A stretch of DNA of 43,036 nt from Oceanospirillaceae bacterium (GCA_013215375.1 JABSRB010000046.1:1-43036), one strand, 5' to 3'; shown: positions 1-9,815, numbered from the stretch's first letter. Made by a program: numbers and translations. The notes: generated from the sequence alone by a model not told the origin.

Positions 1-238
1 GCTGTAACTGCTCATTAGAGAGCGTTAAATCCGCCATACTGCTAGCGCTAGTGTTATCGAATTTATTGGTATATTCAATAACAGCAGCATCACCGCGATC
101 ACGCACATCGTTTAGAATATCATCAACGATTTTATTAACTTTGGCGTCTGAAACAGATTCCCAAGCTAACAACTGCGTTAATTCATCCGAAAAACTGGCC
201 GCATTGGCGTCAATGCGTTTAATGTTAAGTGCACTCAT
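1..238 (-). CDS. hisD: Histidinol dehydrogenase, N-terminal part only
   Basis: The reading frame begins at an ATG at 238 and runs off the left edge, so only about 79 N-terminal residues are present. They include the family-typical stretches LLAWE and DVRDRGDAAVIEYT. HisD oxidises L-histidinol to L-histidine with two NAD+, the last step of histidine synthesis, in the cytoplasm. The catalytic residues lie outside the window. The start codon follows the hisG stop after one base, so the two genes are almost certainly cotranscribed and translationally coupled. The order murA-hisG-hisD is familiar from Pseudomonas-type genomes. Confidence 0.9.
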   Translation of the reverse strand, partial: MSALNIKRIDANAASFSDELTQLLAWESVSDAKVNKIVDDILNDVRDRGDAAVIEYTNKFDNTSASSMADLTLSNEQLQ

Positions 239-239
239 T

Positions 240-899
240 TTAGCTATCCTGGTTCTCTAAACGACGCTCTTCTATCGCCTTAGATAACATATCCAAGATA
301 GGCTGAATTTGGCGATATTTTAATTTCATTGGCGCTTGGCCCACCACTAAGCGCGAGCTAACATTAGCAATAAAATCCAATTGCTCTAAACCATTCGCCA
401 CCAAAGTATTACCTGTATCAACGATATCGACAATTCTGTCGGCAAGCCCCATGATAGGGGCTAATTCCATCGCGCCATAGAGCTTAATGACATCAATTTG
501 CTGGCCTTGTGAGGCAAAGTATTGCTTGGCGACATTGACAAACTTAGTGGCAACGCGCATCCGTCCCTGCACTTCTGGCGCACCTTTTAAACCGGCAACC
601 ATCAATTTACATTTAGCGATTTCTAAATCGAGCGGCTCGTAAAGGCCTTTACCACCGTGTTCCATCAATACATCTTTACCGGCGATACCCATATCGGCAC
701 CACCGTATTCAACATAAGTAGGCACGTCAGTTGCACGGATAATGACCAGTTTAATATTGGCATGGTTAGTATCAAAAATTAGCTTGCGTGAACTGAAAAT
801 ATCTTCCGCAGGGATGATATTGGCTCTCTCCAATAACGGCAGTGTCTCTTTCAATATGCGCCCTTTTGATAGCGCTATTGTCAGTTGCTCTTTTTTCAT
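240..899 (-). CDS. hisG: ATP phosphoribosyltransferase, short form
   Basis: 219 residues. The enzyme joins ATP and PRPP to give phosphoribosyl-ATP, the first and feedback-controlled step of histidine synthesis. The length is that of the short HisG form, which lacks the C-terminal regulatory domain and works with HisZ; no hisZ lies in the window. Visible family features are [10 protein letters not shown] at the N-terminus, [12 protein letters not shown], and the PRPP-binding [10 protein letters not shown] longer reading from 920 is possible, but the ATG at 899 has AGGA seven bases upstream and gives the usual [14 protein letters not shown] start. The frame ends one base before hisD. Confidence 0.93.
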   Translation of the reverse strand: MKKEQLTIALSKGRILKETLPLLERANIIPAEDIFSSRKLIFDTNHANIKLVIIRATDVPTYVEYGGADMGIAGKDVLMEHGGKGLYEPLDLEIAKCKLMVAGLKGAPEVQGRMRVATKFVNVAKQYFASQGQQIDVIKLYGAMELAPIMGLADRIVDIVDTGNTLVANGLEQLDFIANVSSRLVVGQAPMKLKYRQIQPILDMLSKAIEERRLENQDS

Positions 900-962
900 G
901 ATATTCCTAAATATGACCAATAAAGGCCTCTAACACAGAGACCTTAATTTAAACGAATTGGT

Positions 963-2246
<1,284 letters not shown>

Positions 2247-2489
2247 TTAGTCTTGGAGTTTTTGCCACTGTGTTTGTGTATATGTTTTGATGGTCAATGC
2301 GTGAATAGTGCCATCGGAAATTTGCTCATTAACACATTTATAAACTAACTGTTGACGTTTAACAGGCAGTAGACCATTAAATACATCACTGATAACAGTT
2401 ACCTCGAAATTACACCCCTCTCCCGAGGTGATCACTTGAGACTCTGTAATTTGAGATTCAATAATCTGCTTTACTTCTGCAGCTTGCAT
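2247..2489 (-). CDS. ibaG: BolA-family protein IbaG
   Basis: 80 residues. This small BolA-like protein has one KH-like fold and is thought to bind Fe-S clusters together with monothiol glutaredoxins. The family core is visible in FEVTVISDVFNGLLPVKRQQLVY, broken here only for description: FEVTVISDVF, then GLLPVKRQQLVYK, ending in GTIHALTIKTYT. The place just upstream of murA and downstream of mlaB is the conserved location of ibaG (yrbA) in gammaproteobacteria. The cysteine in the GEGCNFEV segment sits in the variable loop that holds a metal ligand in BolA-type proteins; that role here is an inference. Confidence 0.9.
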   Translation of the reverse strand: MQAAEVKQIIESQITESQVITSGEGCNFEVTVISDVFNGLLPVKRQQLVYKCVNEQISDGTIHALTIKTYTQTQWQKLQD

Positions 2490-2875
2490 TTAATACTCCA
2501 AGTATTTTTGAATAGTAATTACTGCGACCGGTACAAACGATATTAAGACCAATTTATACACCGCTAACTGATGAGAATATGAAAAAGATCACAGCTTTAA
2601 AAAAAGTATGCAGATAATAACGAAAATAGAAAAGAAAGGCGATGCAACACCAGCATTTTTTGATCTAATCCAGTAAAAAGAACCAACCTAGACAATTCAT
2701 CCGACAGGCTGATGATAGCGCGGTTAATCGTTTTACAGGTTTATAGCGGTTGAATAACGCCTGTTGTGAAACCGCCCGATAGCTAAATATAAAGCGGTCA
2801 AATTAGGAGATAAGATAGGCGATTAGCAGAATGACTATAAATGTTTGTATGGGTTTTAATCGAGGAGATTAATAT
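2490..2875. other. 386-bp intergenic stretch, no gene seen
   Basis: Lies between ibaG and mlaB, both on the minus strand. I found no open frame with family resemblance, no tRNA and no strong terminator hairpin. The stretch is A+T rich with several scattered gcggtt words. It probably holds a promoter for ibaG-murA-hisGD, but I cannot point to a convincing -35/-10 pair. Confidence 0.5.
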
Positions 2876-3166
2876 TTATGAAAAAAGCTGATCCATACCG
2901 ACAGATTCGGCAATAGACAACATCGCAGTAGGCACATTATCATAATGTATCTTGCTATTATCCCGCTCAAACTCTCTCTTTAAGCTAACGCACAATGCCA
3001 GCGCAGCAGAATCTACTTTGGTGACGCCTGTAAAATCGATATGGATAGCAGCGCCCTCAACAAATTTAAAACTTTTACTTTGAGTTTGTAATTGCTGCAC
3101 GCTAGCGAAAACAAGGTCTCCACTTAACTGAATGCTCTGCCCGTTACATTCTATTTTTGCGTTCAT
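2876..3166 (-). CDS. mlaB: STAS-domain protein of the Mla system
   Basis: 96 residues forming a single STAS domain. MlaB binds the MlaF ATPase on the cytoplasmic side of the inner-membrane MlaFEDB complex and is needed for its assembly or activity. The sequence shows the STAS pattern: a central strand IHIDFTGV, then KVDSAALAL, where the conserved Asp-Ser starts the regulatory helix. The ATG at 3166 has AAGGAG six bases upstream, a very strong site. Sequence identity among MlaB proteins is low, so the call leans on the domain plus position after mlaFEDC. It is separated from mlaC by 376 bases between coding ends, counted to the chosen mlaC stop as 230 bases of spacer. Confidence 0.85.
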   Translation of the reverse strand: MNAKIECNGQSIQLSGDLVFASVQQLQTQSKSFKFVEGAAIHIDFTGVTKVDSAALALCVSLKREFERDNSKIHYDNVPTAMLSIAESVGMDQLFS

Positions 3167-3396
3167 GCATGACTCCTTAAGTAAATAAATCGTTGGCTAA
3201 AATTTGTGTCGCTATCTAACCCGAATATTGCACCCAATTGTTCGTGTCCTAACTTGCTCCTTGTTTTTACTGACTTTTATTTCTCAATCCACCGGACGCA
3301 CCAGCCCGGCGCTCAATCGAAAAAAAGCCTGTAAAAACAACTAGCGGCGCTATCATCACGGCATTGTATGCAATAACCGGCTAAAATTGCCAACAG

Positions 3397-4020
3397 TTAC
3401 TTTTTAGACATCACTTTAGACCACTTTGTAATCGCGGCGCCAATATCACCTTTTGATTGCTGGACCATTTTAGAAAATTGGTTTTTAAAGGTAACCCGTA
3501 AATTAAAGCCATCTAAAACTATATTGACCAATTTCCACTTGCCATCTTTCTGCACCATATAGTTTATTAGGGAATAAGATTTGCCACCGGCTGAAGTGAC
3601 ATTCACTATCACTTTTTGCTTGTTAGGCTTAGGGCTTTCGGTGCGGTTCTTTTGTAGTTTATAACCTTTGATATCAAAACTAACCAATGTTTTGCCATAG
3701 GTCTTCACCAAAGTTCTAGTAAACGCGGTCAAGAACAGCGCTTTCTCCTGATCAGAGGCTCGCCGATAATGCTTGCCCATCACTATTTTAGATAAATAGG
3801 GATAATCTACATTCCCTGCTGTGACTGCTGCCAGTTGCTCATACAGAGGCTCTAAATCAGCGTCTACTTGACCGCGATAAGGCACTACTTTCTCCAGCAT
3901 CTGCTCTATTGATTTTTCCACTTCTGTAGCAGCACTCTGCCAGCTGGCCTGTGCGGGCAAACTAACGCTGATTAACAGCAATAAAACACCAAAAATTCGT
4001 TTCATATTTTGAATATCCAT
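3397..4020 (-). CDS. mlaC: Periplasmic phospholipid-binding protein MlaC
   Basis: 207 residues from the chosen start. MlaC carries phospholipids through the periplasm between the outer-membrane MlaA complex and inner-membrane MlaD. A signal peptide is clear: MKRIFGVLLLLISVSLPAQA, with cleavage expected after AQA. The mature part has the family segments YPYLSKIVMGKHYR and GKWKLVNIVLDG. Several in-frame starts exist (GTG 4041, ATG 4029, ATG 4020, ATG 4005). I chose 4020 because AGGAAG lies nine bases before it. The gene follows mlaD by 13 bases. Confidence 0.93.
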   Translation of the reverse strand: MDIQNMKRIFGVLLLLISVSLPAQASWQSAATEVEKSIEQMLEKVVPYRGQVDADLEPLYEQLAAVTAGNVDYPYLSKIVMGKHYRRASDQEKALFLTAFTRTLVKTYGKTLVSFDIKGYKLQKNRTESPKPNKQKVIVNVTSAGGKSYSLINYMVQKDGKWKLVNIVLDGFNLRVTFKNQFSKMVQQSKGDIGAAITKWSKVMSKK

Positions 4021-4033
4021 TTTATCCATCTTC

Positions 4034-4489
4034 CTATTCACTCACCTTATCAAACAAGAACTTACCGATAAGCTCTTCAAGCACTAATGCAGATTGACTG
4101 TCTTCGATGATGCTACCTTCGACCAATACTTCGTCTTCAGCACCTACCGACAACCCAATGTATTTCCCGCCTAACAATCCGGCCGTTAATATTTGTACTG
4201 AGCTATCAATACTTAAATAGTTCACTTCTGAAAATATTTCCATCTCTACTTTAGCCACTAACAAATCAGCATCTATACTTATCTGGGTAACAGTACCTAT
4301 TTGCACGCCCGCCAAGGTAACCTCTGCCTTTTTGGTGAGGCCACCAATATTTTCAAAGTGCGCATACACTTTGTAGCTACCGTTGTTTGAACCTGTTAAA
4401 CCACTCACATTAATAGCAAGGGCCAACGCTGCCACAACACCAGCGATTAAAAACAAACCCACTAAAATTTCTATAGTGCGTGTGTGCAT
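4034..4489 (-). CDS. mlaD: MCE-domain lipid transport protein MlaD
   Basis: 151 residues. MlaD is anchored in the inner membrane by one N-terminal helix (about residues 8-28) and forms a hexameric MCE ring in the periplasm that passes phospholipid between MlaC and MlaE. The MCE domain covers about residues 38-115, with VYAHFENIGGLTKKAEVTLAGVQIG as its core, given here as VYAHFENIGGLTKKA followed by VTLAGVQIG. A longer reading from 4504 exists, but GGAG sits nine bases before the ATG at 4489, and this gives the usual MHTRTIEILVG start. The ATG follows the mlaE stop by one base, so the two are translationally coupled. Confidence 0.95.
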   Translation of the reverse strand: MHTRTIEILVGLFLIAGVVAALALAINVSGLTGSNNGSYKVYAHFENIGGLTKKAEVTLAGVQIGTVTQISIDADLLVAKVEMEIFSEVNYLSIDSSVQILTAGLLGGKYIGLSVGAEDEVLVEGSIIEDSQSALVLEELIGKFLFDKVSE

Positions 4490-4490
4490 A

Positions 4491-5291
4491 TTAAACATCT
4501 CCAAACATTAAAGCGGTTAAAACAAAATCTAACGCCAATATAATTAATGACGAGTACACTACGGTACGCGTCGTTGACTGAGAAATCCCCTCTGAGGTAG
4601 GTACTGACTCAAGTCCCTGGTAAACAGCTATCCAAGTGATAGCAAAACCAAACACTACCGCTTTAATAACGCCATTGAGGATATCATCATAAAAATCTAC
4701 CGCCCCTTGCATCACCGACCAGTATGAGCCGCTGAAGACACCTAACCATTCGATACTGACTAACGCACCACCATAAACACCGACAATGGCAAAAATCATC
4801 GAGAGAATTGGCATCGAAATAAATCCGGCCCAAAGCCTAGGAGCGACTATTCTACGCAGAGGATCTACTCCAATCATCTCTAAAGAAGCCAGCTGCTCGG
4901 TCGCTTTCATCAAGCCTATTTCAGCGGTCAGGGCAGACCCCGCTCTACCTGCAAATAGTAAAGCGGTGACAACGGGTGCTAACTCGCGCACTAATGACAG
5001 CGCCACCATCTGACCAACCGATTGCTCAGAGCCAAAATCGACCAATATAGTGTAGCCCTGCAACCCCAACACCATACCGATAAACAATCCTGAGACCACT
5101 ATGATTAATAGTGATTTAACCCCAACATTGTATAATTGTTTAACGACCAGAGAAAAACTGGTCTTAGGCTGCGGCCATACAAACAACGCATGTACTAGCA
5201 CCATAGATGCTCGTCCAAGCCCAGCCAAGTTATCGAGCAAACCACGCCCCATAGAGGCGATGCCATCCATTATTTTATTGGAAATATTCAA
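4491..5291 (-). CDS. mlaE: Mla ABC transporter permease MlaE
   Basis: 266 residues, of the usual family length (about 260). MlaE is the membrane subunit of the MlaFEDB phospholipid transporter, with an amphipathic N-terminal region and about five membrane helices. Typical segments are SLVRELAPVVTALLFAGRAGSA and ATEQLASLEMIGVDPLRR; the first is shortened here as LVRELAPVVTALLFAGRAG. The listed start is a TTG whose bases overlap the mlaF stop (TTGA) and which has AGG nine bases upstream. An ATG at 5270 (MDGIASMG) is the alternative and would give 259 residues. Either way translation is tied to mlaF. Confidence 0.93.
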   Translation of the reverse strand: MNISNKIMDGIASMGRGLLDNLAGLGRASMVLVHALFVWPQPKTSFSLVVKQLYNVGVKSLLIIVVSGLFIGMVLGLQGYTILVDFGSEQSVGQMVALSLVRELAPVVTALLFAGRAGSALTAEIGLMKATEQLASLEMIGVDPLRRIVAPRLWAGFISMPILSMIFAIVGVYGGALVSIEWLGVFSGSYWSVMQGAVDFYDDILNGVIKAVVFGFAITWIAVYQGLESVPTSEGISQSTTRTVVYSSLIILALDFVLTALMFGDV

Positions 5292-6109
5292 CGATCTATA
5301 CCTACCTTTTCGCCCATTAATTGCTGCATGAAATTTTCAGCCGGGTAATGAAAAGGCACCGGACCGTCGGGATGGCCATTGATAAATTGCTGCACTTCGG
5401 CCGATCTAGACTCGCGAATTTCACGTGCCGTACCACTGGCAACCACCACCCCATCCGCCATGATATGAATATAGTCGGCGATGCTCAATGTCTCTTGTAT
5501 ATCGTGGGAAATAATCACACTAGTATGACCAAGAGATTGGTTAAGCTTTTTAATTAACGTCACAAGCACTCCCATACCAATCGGATCTTGCCCGGCAAAA
5601 GGCTCATCGTACATAACAATTTCAGGATCTAAAGCAATTGCGCGGGCGAGGGCAACGCGCCTCGCCATGCCGCCTGATAGTTCACTCGGCATTAAACCAG
5701 CCGCACCACGCAAACCTACGGCCTGCAGTTTCATCAAGACAATATCGCGTATAAGTGACGGCTCTAAATCAGTATTAACCGTTAAGGGAAATGCGACATT
5801 ATCAAACACGCTCATCTCTGAAAAAAGCGCACCTGACTGAAACAGCATGCCCATTTTCTTGCGCATCGCAAACAACTCTTTGCGCGAAAGCCCTGCCACC
5901 GATACACCACCGACCAGCACTTCGCCTTGCTCGGGGGACAATTGCCCACCGATCATTTTTAACAAAGTGGTTTTTCCAGAACCTGAAGGTCCCATAATTG
6001 CAGTGATCTTCCCCTGGGGGATATTGATATTGATATCTTTGAAAATCACTCTATCCCCACGCCTAAATTTCAGGTGGTTTATTTCAATTATATTTTCAAT
6101 AATAGCCAA
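5288..6109 (-). CDS. mlaF: Mla ABC transporter ATPase MlaF
   Basis: 273 residues. It is the ATPase that drives the MlaFEDB phospholipid transporter. Walker A is GPSGSGKTT at residues 40-48, the signature is LSGGMARRVALARA, and Walker B is EIVMYDEPFAGQDP, followed by the switch His in IISHDIQE. The start is a TTG at 6109, backed by GGAG eight bases upstream; the nearby ATG is out of frame. The C-terminal tail after the nucleotide-binding domain (FHYPAENFMQQLMGEK) matches the family habit of a short extension that reaches into the partner subunit. First gene of the mla operon, divergent from the antiporter at 6587. Confidence 0.95.
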   Translation of the reverse strand: MAIIENIIEINHLKFRRGDRVIFKDININIPQGKITAIMGPSGSGKTTLLKMIGGQLSPEQGEVLVGGVSVAGLSRKELFAMRKKMGMLFQSGALFSEMSVFDNVAFPLTVNTDLEPSLIRDIVLMKLQAVGLRGAAGLMPSELSGGMARRVALARAIALDPEIVMYDEPFAGQDPIGMGVLVTLIKKLNQSLGHTSVIISHDIQETLSIADYIHIMADGVVVASGTAREIRESRSAEVQQFINGHPDGPVPFHYPAENFMQQLMGEKVGIDR

Positions 6110-6211
6110 CTCATACTCTCCAGAGCGATTTAAGTGGAAAATAGCATTTTATCAGGTAACTGTATGTATGCTTGTGTCATCAAATGTCCGTGCTAACCCA
6201 ACTGAGCCTTC

Positions 6212-6388
6212 GATGATCTAAGCTTCGCCTAATTCATCTCTATTCAACGAATCCCGCAGTAAGCCGCGAGGGACCAAACCTTGGAAGATTTAGGCTCCGC
6301 CTAATTCTTCCCTATTCAACGAATCCCGCAGTAAGTCGCGAAGGGCCAAACCTTGGATGATTTAGGCTCCGCCTAATTCATCCCTATT
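6212..6388. repeat. 72-bp tandem repeat with paired hairpins (family C)
   Basis: Two full units and a partial third start at 6212, 6284 and 6356, an exact 72-bp period. Each unit opens with a hairpin. In unit 2 (6283-6311) ggaagatttaggc pairs with gcctaattcttcc over a tcc loop; in unit 3 (6355-6383) ggatgatttaggc pairs with gcctaattcatcc. The T/A difference between units occurs in both arms, so pairing is kept. A second, smaller stem (tcccgc/gcgaggga) and a ccaa-acc-ttgg stem follow in the rest of the unit. The array lies in the divergent gap between mlaF and the antiporter gene (6110-6586), which has no coding sequence I can support. Confidence 0.9.
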
Positions 6389-6586
6389 AAATCAGTGCCT
6401 ATAAAGCAAAGACACTGCTAATTCGTCTTAATAGATGTATTTTTCAGGCGGCGCAGTATATCACCCGATTTTTTATTTAAATAGCGGTAAAAAGGATTAT
6501 TCTTGGGCTAGAGACGTTTTAACTTGCACCTCTTTACAGTTCTGGTTTAATAGCCTTTTTCTATTTATGGAGTCCTCAACTTTACT

Positions 6587-7528
6587 ATGCTGTATCCCAT
6601 CATTAGCCTTGTCATTGGATTAATCGTTTTAGTTTGGAGCGCCGACAAATTTGTCTTTGGCGCAGCTTCAACTGCCAAAAATTTTGGCATGTCGCCGCTC
6701 TTAATTGGCTTAACCATTGTCTCATTTGGTACTTCAGCACCAGAAATACTCGTATCAATTATGGCGACCCTCGACGACTCTGGCACACTCGCTATAGGTA
6801 ATGCTATTGGCTCTAACATTGCCAATATTGCATTGGTATTAGGTGTTACGGCACTAATAGCACCACTGCCAGTTAAAGAGACGGTGCGACGTAAAGAAAT
6901 GCCATTGATGCTGGCAGTCACTGTGATCGCAGGCGCGTTATTATTTAATTTAAGACTTGAGCTATTAGACAGCATCATTCTTTTTGCAGCGCTAATCATA
7001 TCCCTGATCCTATTCGCCCGTTTCCAGCAAGACATGCACGAACACGAAGACGATGAAATCCCAGCAATGAGCACTGCGAAAAGTTTGTTCTGGCTGGTTT
7101 TAGGCTTGATCTTATTGGTGGCAAGTTCAAAGGCCTTGGTATGGGGGGCGACTGAAATAGCCACCGCACTCGGCGTTTCTGATTTAGTAATAGGCTTAAC
7201 CATTGTTGCGATTGGTACCAGTCTTCCTGAATTAGCCGCCTCTGTGGTCAGTGCTTTAAAAGGCCATCACGACATCGCCATTGGCAACGTCATTGGCTCT
7301 AACATCTTTAACATCGGCGCTGTTATGACCATTCCAGGTCTTGCCGCGCCAGTTATACTCGATGGCGAAGTATTTAGTCGCGACTTTATGTTAATGCTCG
7401 CGCTTAGCGCGCTGCTATTGGCTTTTTGTTTTATGCGCAAGCCCGCCGCGATAAAGCGCGTAGAAGGCGCTGTTTTACTCAGCATTTACTCAGGCTATAT
7501 GTTAGTTTTATACCTGAGCGCTGCATAA
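6587..7528 (+). CDS. Calcium/sodium antiporter, YrbG type
   Basis: 313 residues with about ten membrane helices. It belongs to the CaCA cation-antiporter superfamily, inner membrane, and is expected to exchange Ca2+ (or K+) with Na+ or H+. Both inverted alpha repeats are visible: FGTSAPEILVS with GNAIGSNIANI in the first half, and GTSLPELAASV with GNVIGSNIFNI in the second. In E. coli yrbG likewise lies between the mla genes and kdsD, which supports the assignment. GGAG is 14 bases before the ATG, rather far. The stop codon lies at the very edge of a family A palindromic element. Confidence 0.92.
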   Translation: MLYPIISLVIGLIVLVWSADKFVFGAASTAKNFGMSPLLIGLTIVSFGTSAPEILVSIMATLDDSGTLAIGNAIGSNIANIALVLGVTALIAPLPVKETVRRKEMPLMLAVTVIAGALLFNLRLELLDSIILFAALIISLILFARFQQDMHEHEDDEIPAMSTAKSLFWLVLGLILLVASSKALVWGATEIATALGVSDLVIGLTIVAIGTSLPELAASVVSALKGHHDIAIGNVIGSNIFNIGAVMTIPGLAAPVILDGEVFSRDFMLMLALSALLLAFCFMRKPAAIKRVEGAVLLSIYSGYMLVLYLSAA

Positions 7529-7695
7529 ACCTAAATTCGGCAGTTGAATCACGAAAGTAAGCACAAGCTCTTGATGCTCCTAGAAAACTAGAAAATATTT
7601 TCATCACCAACAAGGTGACCACAAAATTTTCTAATTTCCTATGCACACCAATTTCTTACACTTCCTTTTCGCGCTCAATCGCCGAATCTAGGTTA
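7527..7695. repeat. Family A palindromic element, copy 1
   Basis: 169 bp, matching 24932-25100 at 158 of 169 positions with no gaps. The ends are inverted: aacctaaattcggc on the left and gccgaatctaggtt on the right. The inversion extends through the whole element: two 81-bp arms align without gaps at about 67% identity around a central aacaa at 7609-7613. It fills most of the 199-bp gap between the antiporter and kdsD, and holds no transposase. This is a MITE-like architecture; I saw no clear target-site duplication. Confidence 0.9.
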
Positions 7696-7727
7696 AACCT
7701 TTAACTAGTACTTGCGGATAATAACCA

Positions 7728-8702
7728 ATGCCCGATAATAATCTATTTTTGACCTCTGCTCGCAGAACCATCGCTTTAGAAGCGGCAGCGGTCAAAAACC
7801 TACTAGACAAACTCGATCATAATTTTGAGCAAAGCTGTGCGGCGATATTGGCCTGCAAGGGTCGTGTGGTTGTTATGGGCATGGGAAAGTCAGGTCATAT
7901 AGGTAACAAAATTGCCGCGACCTTAGCCAGCACCGGCACCCCAGCTTTTTTTGTTCATCCTGGGGAGGCAAGTCATGGTGATATGGGCATGATCACCCCA
8001 GACGATGTCGTTTTAGCGTTATCCAACTCGGGCGAATCCGCCGAGATCCGCACCATTTTACCTTTAATCAAACGTATGGGCATCACTCTCATTAGCCTAA
8101 CATCAAAACCCGATTCCACCCTTGCCAAATACGCCACTTATAACTTAGATACCGGTGTCACTAAAGAGGCCTGCCCTCTGAATCTCGCCCCCACCTCAAG
8201 CACCACAGCGCAACTGGCACTGGGCGACGCACTGGCACTGGCAATCCTTGAAGCAAAAGGCTTTAATGCCGATGACTTTGCCTTCTCTCATCCAGGGGGC
8301 AACCTTGGCAGAAAACTACTGTTAAAAGTAGAAGACATCATGCACAAGGCAGATGACATCCCCAAAGTAGGCACTGAGACACTGGTCAGCCATGCACTGA
8401 TTGAAATGACTCGTAAACGCTTGGGAATGACCACTATTGTCAACCAACAAGGTGAGCTACAAGGCATATTCACCGATGGCGATTTACGCCGTGTGTTAGA
8501 CAGTGATATCAATTTTAAAACCACCATTATTTCCCAGGTAATGACCAAAAACGCTACTCAAATTGATGCGGACTCCCTCGCGGCTCAAGCACTACTAATT
8601 ATGCAGCAAAAAGGCATTGGACAACTGGTCATCACCGATAGTGAGCAAAAACCAATTGGGGCATTAAACATGCAAGATTTGCTCAGCGCAGGAGTACTTT
8701 GA
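7728..8702 (+). CDS. kdsD: Arabinose-5-phosphate isomerase
   Basis: 324 residues. It converts D-ribulose 5-phosphate to D-arabinose 5-phosphate, the first step to Kdo, the sugar that links lipid A to the LPS core; cytoplasmic. An N-terminal SIS domain (about 35-175) contains GMGKSGHIGNKIA, TPAFFVHPGEASHGDMGM and LSNSGESAEI. Two CBS domains follow (about 208-265 and 273-324), the second ending in a typical QPIGALNMQDLL-like stretch (KPIGALNMQDLLSAG). The start has GGA about eight bases before it. It overlaps kdsC by one base (stop TGA shares its A with the kdsC ATG). Confidence 0.95.
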   Translation: MPDNNLFLTSARRTIALEAAAVKNLLDKLDHNFEQSCAAILACKGRVVVMGMGKSGHIGNKIAATLASTGTPAFFVHPGEASHGDMGMITPDDVVLALSNSGESAEIRTILPLIKRMGITLISLTSKPDSTLAKYATYNLDTGVTKEACPLNLAPTSSTTAQLALGDALALAILEAKGFNADDFAFSHPGGNLGRKLLLKVEDIMHKADDIPKVGTETLVSHALIEMTRKRLGMTTIVNQQGELQGIFTDGDLRRVLDSDINFKTTIISQVMTKNATQIDADSLAAQALLIMQQKGIGQLVITDSEQKPIGALNMQDLLSAGVL

Positions 8703-9238
8703 TGAAGAGAATAAGCGATACCGCCACACGCAATAATGCTAGCCAAGTAAAATTAGCGGTGTTTGATGTCGATGGCATAATGACCGATGGTGGATTATAT
8801 TTCACGGTTGATGGTAGTGAAATTAAAACCTTTAATACGCTGGATGGTTTAGGTATAAAACTGCTGCAAAAAAACAACATTCAAACCGCCATTATTACCG
8901 GCAGAAGCTCCCCGCAAGTTGCACAGCGTGCCAAATCATTGGGTATCAATTATGTTTTACAGGGCCGGGACGACAAACTCCTCGCGCTTAAAGAAATCTG
9001 CAAAGAGCATAATTTCACACTGGAGGATTGCGCTTATATAGGCGACGACCTCCCCGACCTCTCCGCTATCAAAGCCGTTGCATTTGGCGCCACAGTACCT
9101 AACGCTCATCCATTGGTATTAGAGCACAGCCAATGGTGTACATCTCGCACTGGCGGGAACGGTGCTGCTCGAGAGTTTTGTGAAGCTATTTTAGATGCAC
9201 AAAACCTGCTGCAACAAGCTTACGACGAGTACGCTTAA
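8702..9238 (+). CDS. kdsC: Kdo-8-phosphate phosphatase
   Basis: 178 residues. It removes phosphate from Kdo 8-phosphate, giving free Kdo. It is a compact HAD-superfamily enzyme without a cap domain: motif I is FDVDGIMTDG (nucleophile Asp and acid/base Asp), motif II lies in TAIITGRSS, and motif IV is YIGDDLPDL. The ATG at 8702 overlaps the kdsD stop and has GGAG seven bases upstream; a TTG one codon earlier is less likely. Next to kdsD and lptCAB, as in most gammaproteobacteria. Confidence 0.95.
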   Translation: MKRISDTATRNNASQVKLAVFDVDGIMTDGGLYFTVDGSEIKTFNTLDGLGIKLLQKNNIQTAIITGRSSPQVAQRAKSLGINYVLQGRDDKLLALKEICKEHNFTLEDCAYIGDDLPDLSAIKAVAFGATVPNAHPLVLEHSQWCTSRTGGNGAAREFCEAILDAQNLLQQAYDEYA

Positions 9239-9239
9239 A

Positions 9240-9815
9240 GTGCTCATCGCCCGACACAAACTGCGACTGTTAATTTCTGTCTTCCTCATCATTGTGGCTG
9301 TTAGCGTATGGATAAATACTGATGAGAGACAAAGCAACAGCAGCCAGATATCCCTTAAAACGGTTTCGGACATCGATTTTTTTATTGAAGAGGCACAATT
9401 TAAATCTTTTGATCACAACGGACAAATACACAGAACAGCTACGTCGGTAAAACTAGAACACTACCAACAAGCAAAACAAAGCATTGCCCAAAACATGACC
9501 ATCGACAGCTATCGCGATCATCAAATCCAGGCGAGCATAACGGGCCTGACAGCCATTATTTCAGAACAACGTGACGATGTAGTTTTTCGTGAGGATGTCA
9601 TAGTAACTAGCTACAAAAGCAACATCCCCAAGAGCAAACTAGAGACACAAATACTCACCTACGACCGCCAGAAGCAACTGATAACAACGGATCAATTTGT
9701 TGAATTTACCGACACTTTAGGCAACACCATTACCGCGACAGGTTTATCTGCACATATCAATTTAAGCACCATACATCTAAAACATAATGTCAAAGGGATC
9801 ATGAATGCAAACTAA
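9240..9815 (+). CDS. lptC: LPS export protein LptC
   Basis: 191 residues from the GTG at 9240, the same length as E. coli LptC. It is a bitopic inner-membrane protein that takes LPS from LptB2FG and hands it to LptA. One N-terminal helix (about residues 8-25, RLLISVFLIIVAVSVWI) is followed by a periplasmic beta-jellyroll with the typical hydrophobic strands and ITATGLSAHINL near the end. An ATG at 9195 in the same frame would overlap kdsC by 44 bases and add 15 residues of poor character. The GTG lies one base after the kdsC stop. The 3' end overlaps lptA by 11 bases. Confidence 0.85.
   Translation: MLIARHKLRLLISVFLIIVAVSVWINTDERQSNSSQISLKTVSDIDFFIEEAQFKSFDHNGQIHRTATSVKLEHYQQAKQSIAQNMTIDSYRDHQIQASITGLTAIISEQRDDVVFREDVIVTSYKSNIPKSKLETQILTYDRQKQLITTDQFVEFTDTLGNTITATGLSAHINLSTIHLKHNVKGIMNAN

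Noticed and set aside
6212-6388. CRISPR array
   Set aside because: The 72-bp units follow each other directly with no variable spacers, and no cas genes are present.
6435-6623. 62-residue open frame before the antiporter gene
   Set aside because: Overlaps the antiporter start in another frame, hydrophobic by chance, and lacks a ribosome site.
6565-7203. 212-residue open frame on the minus strand opposite the antiporter gene
   Set aside because: Antisense shadow of the membrane protein; composition is that of a reverse-read hydrophobic gene.
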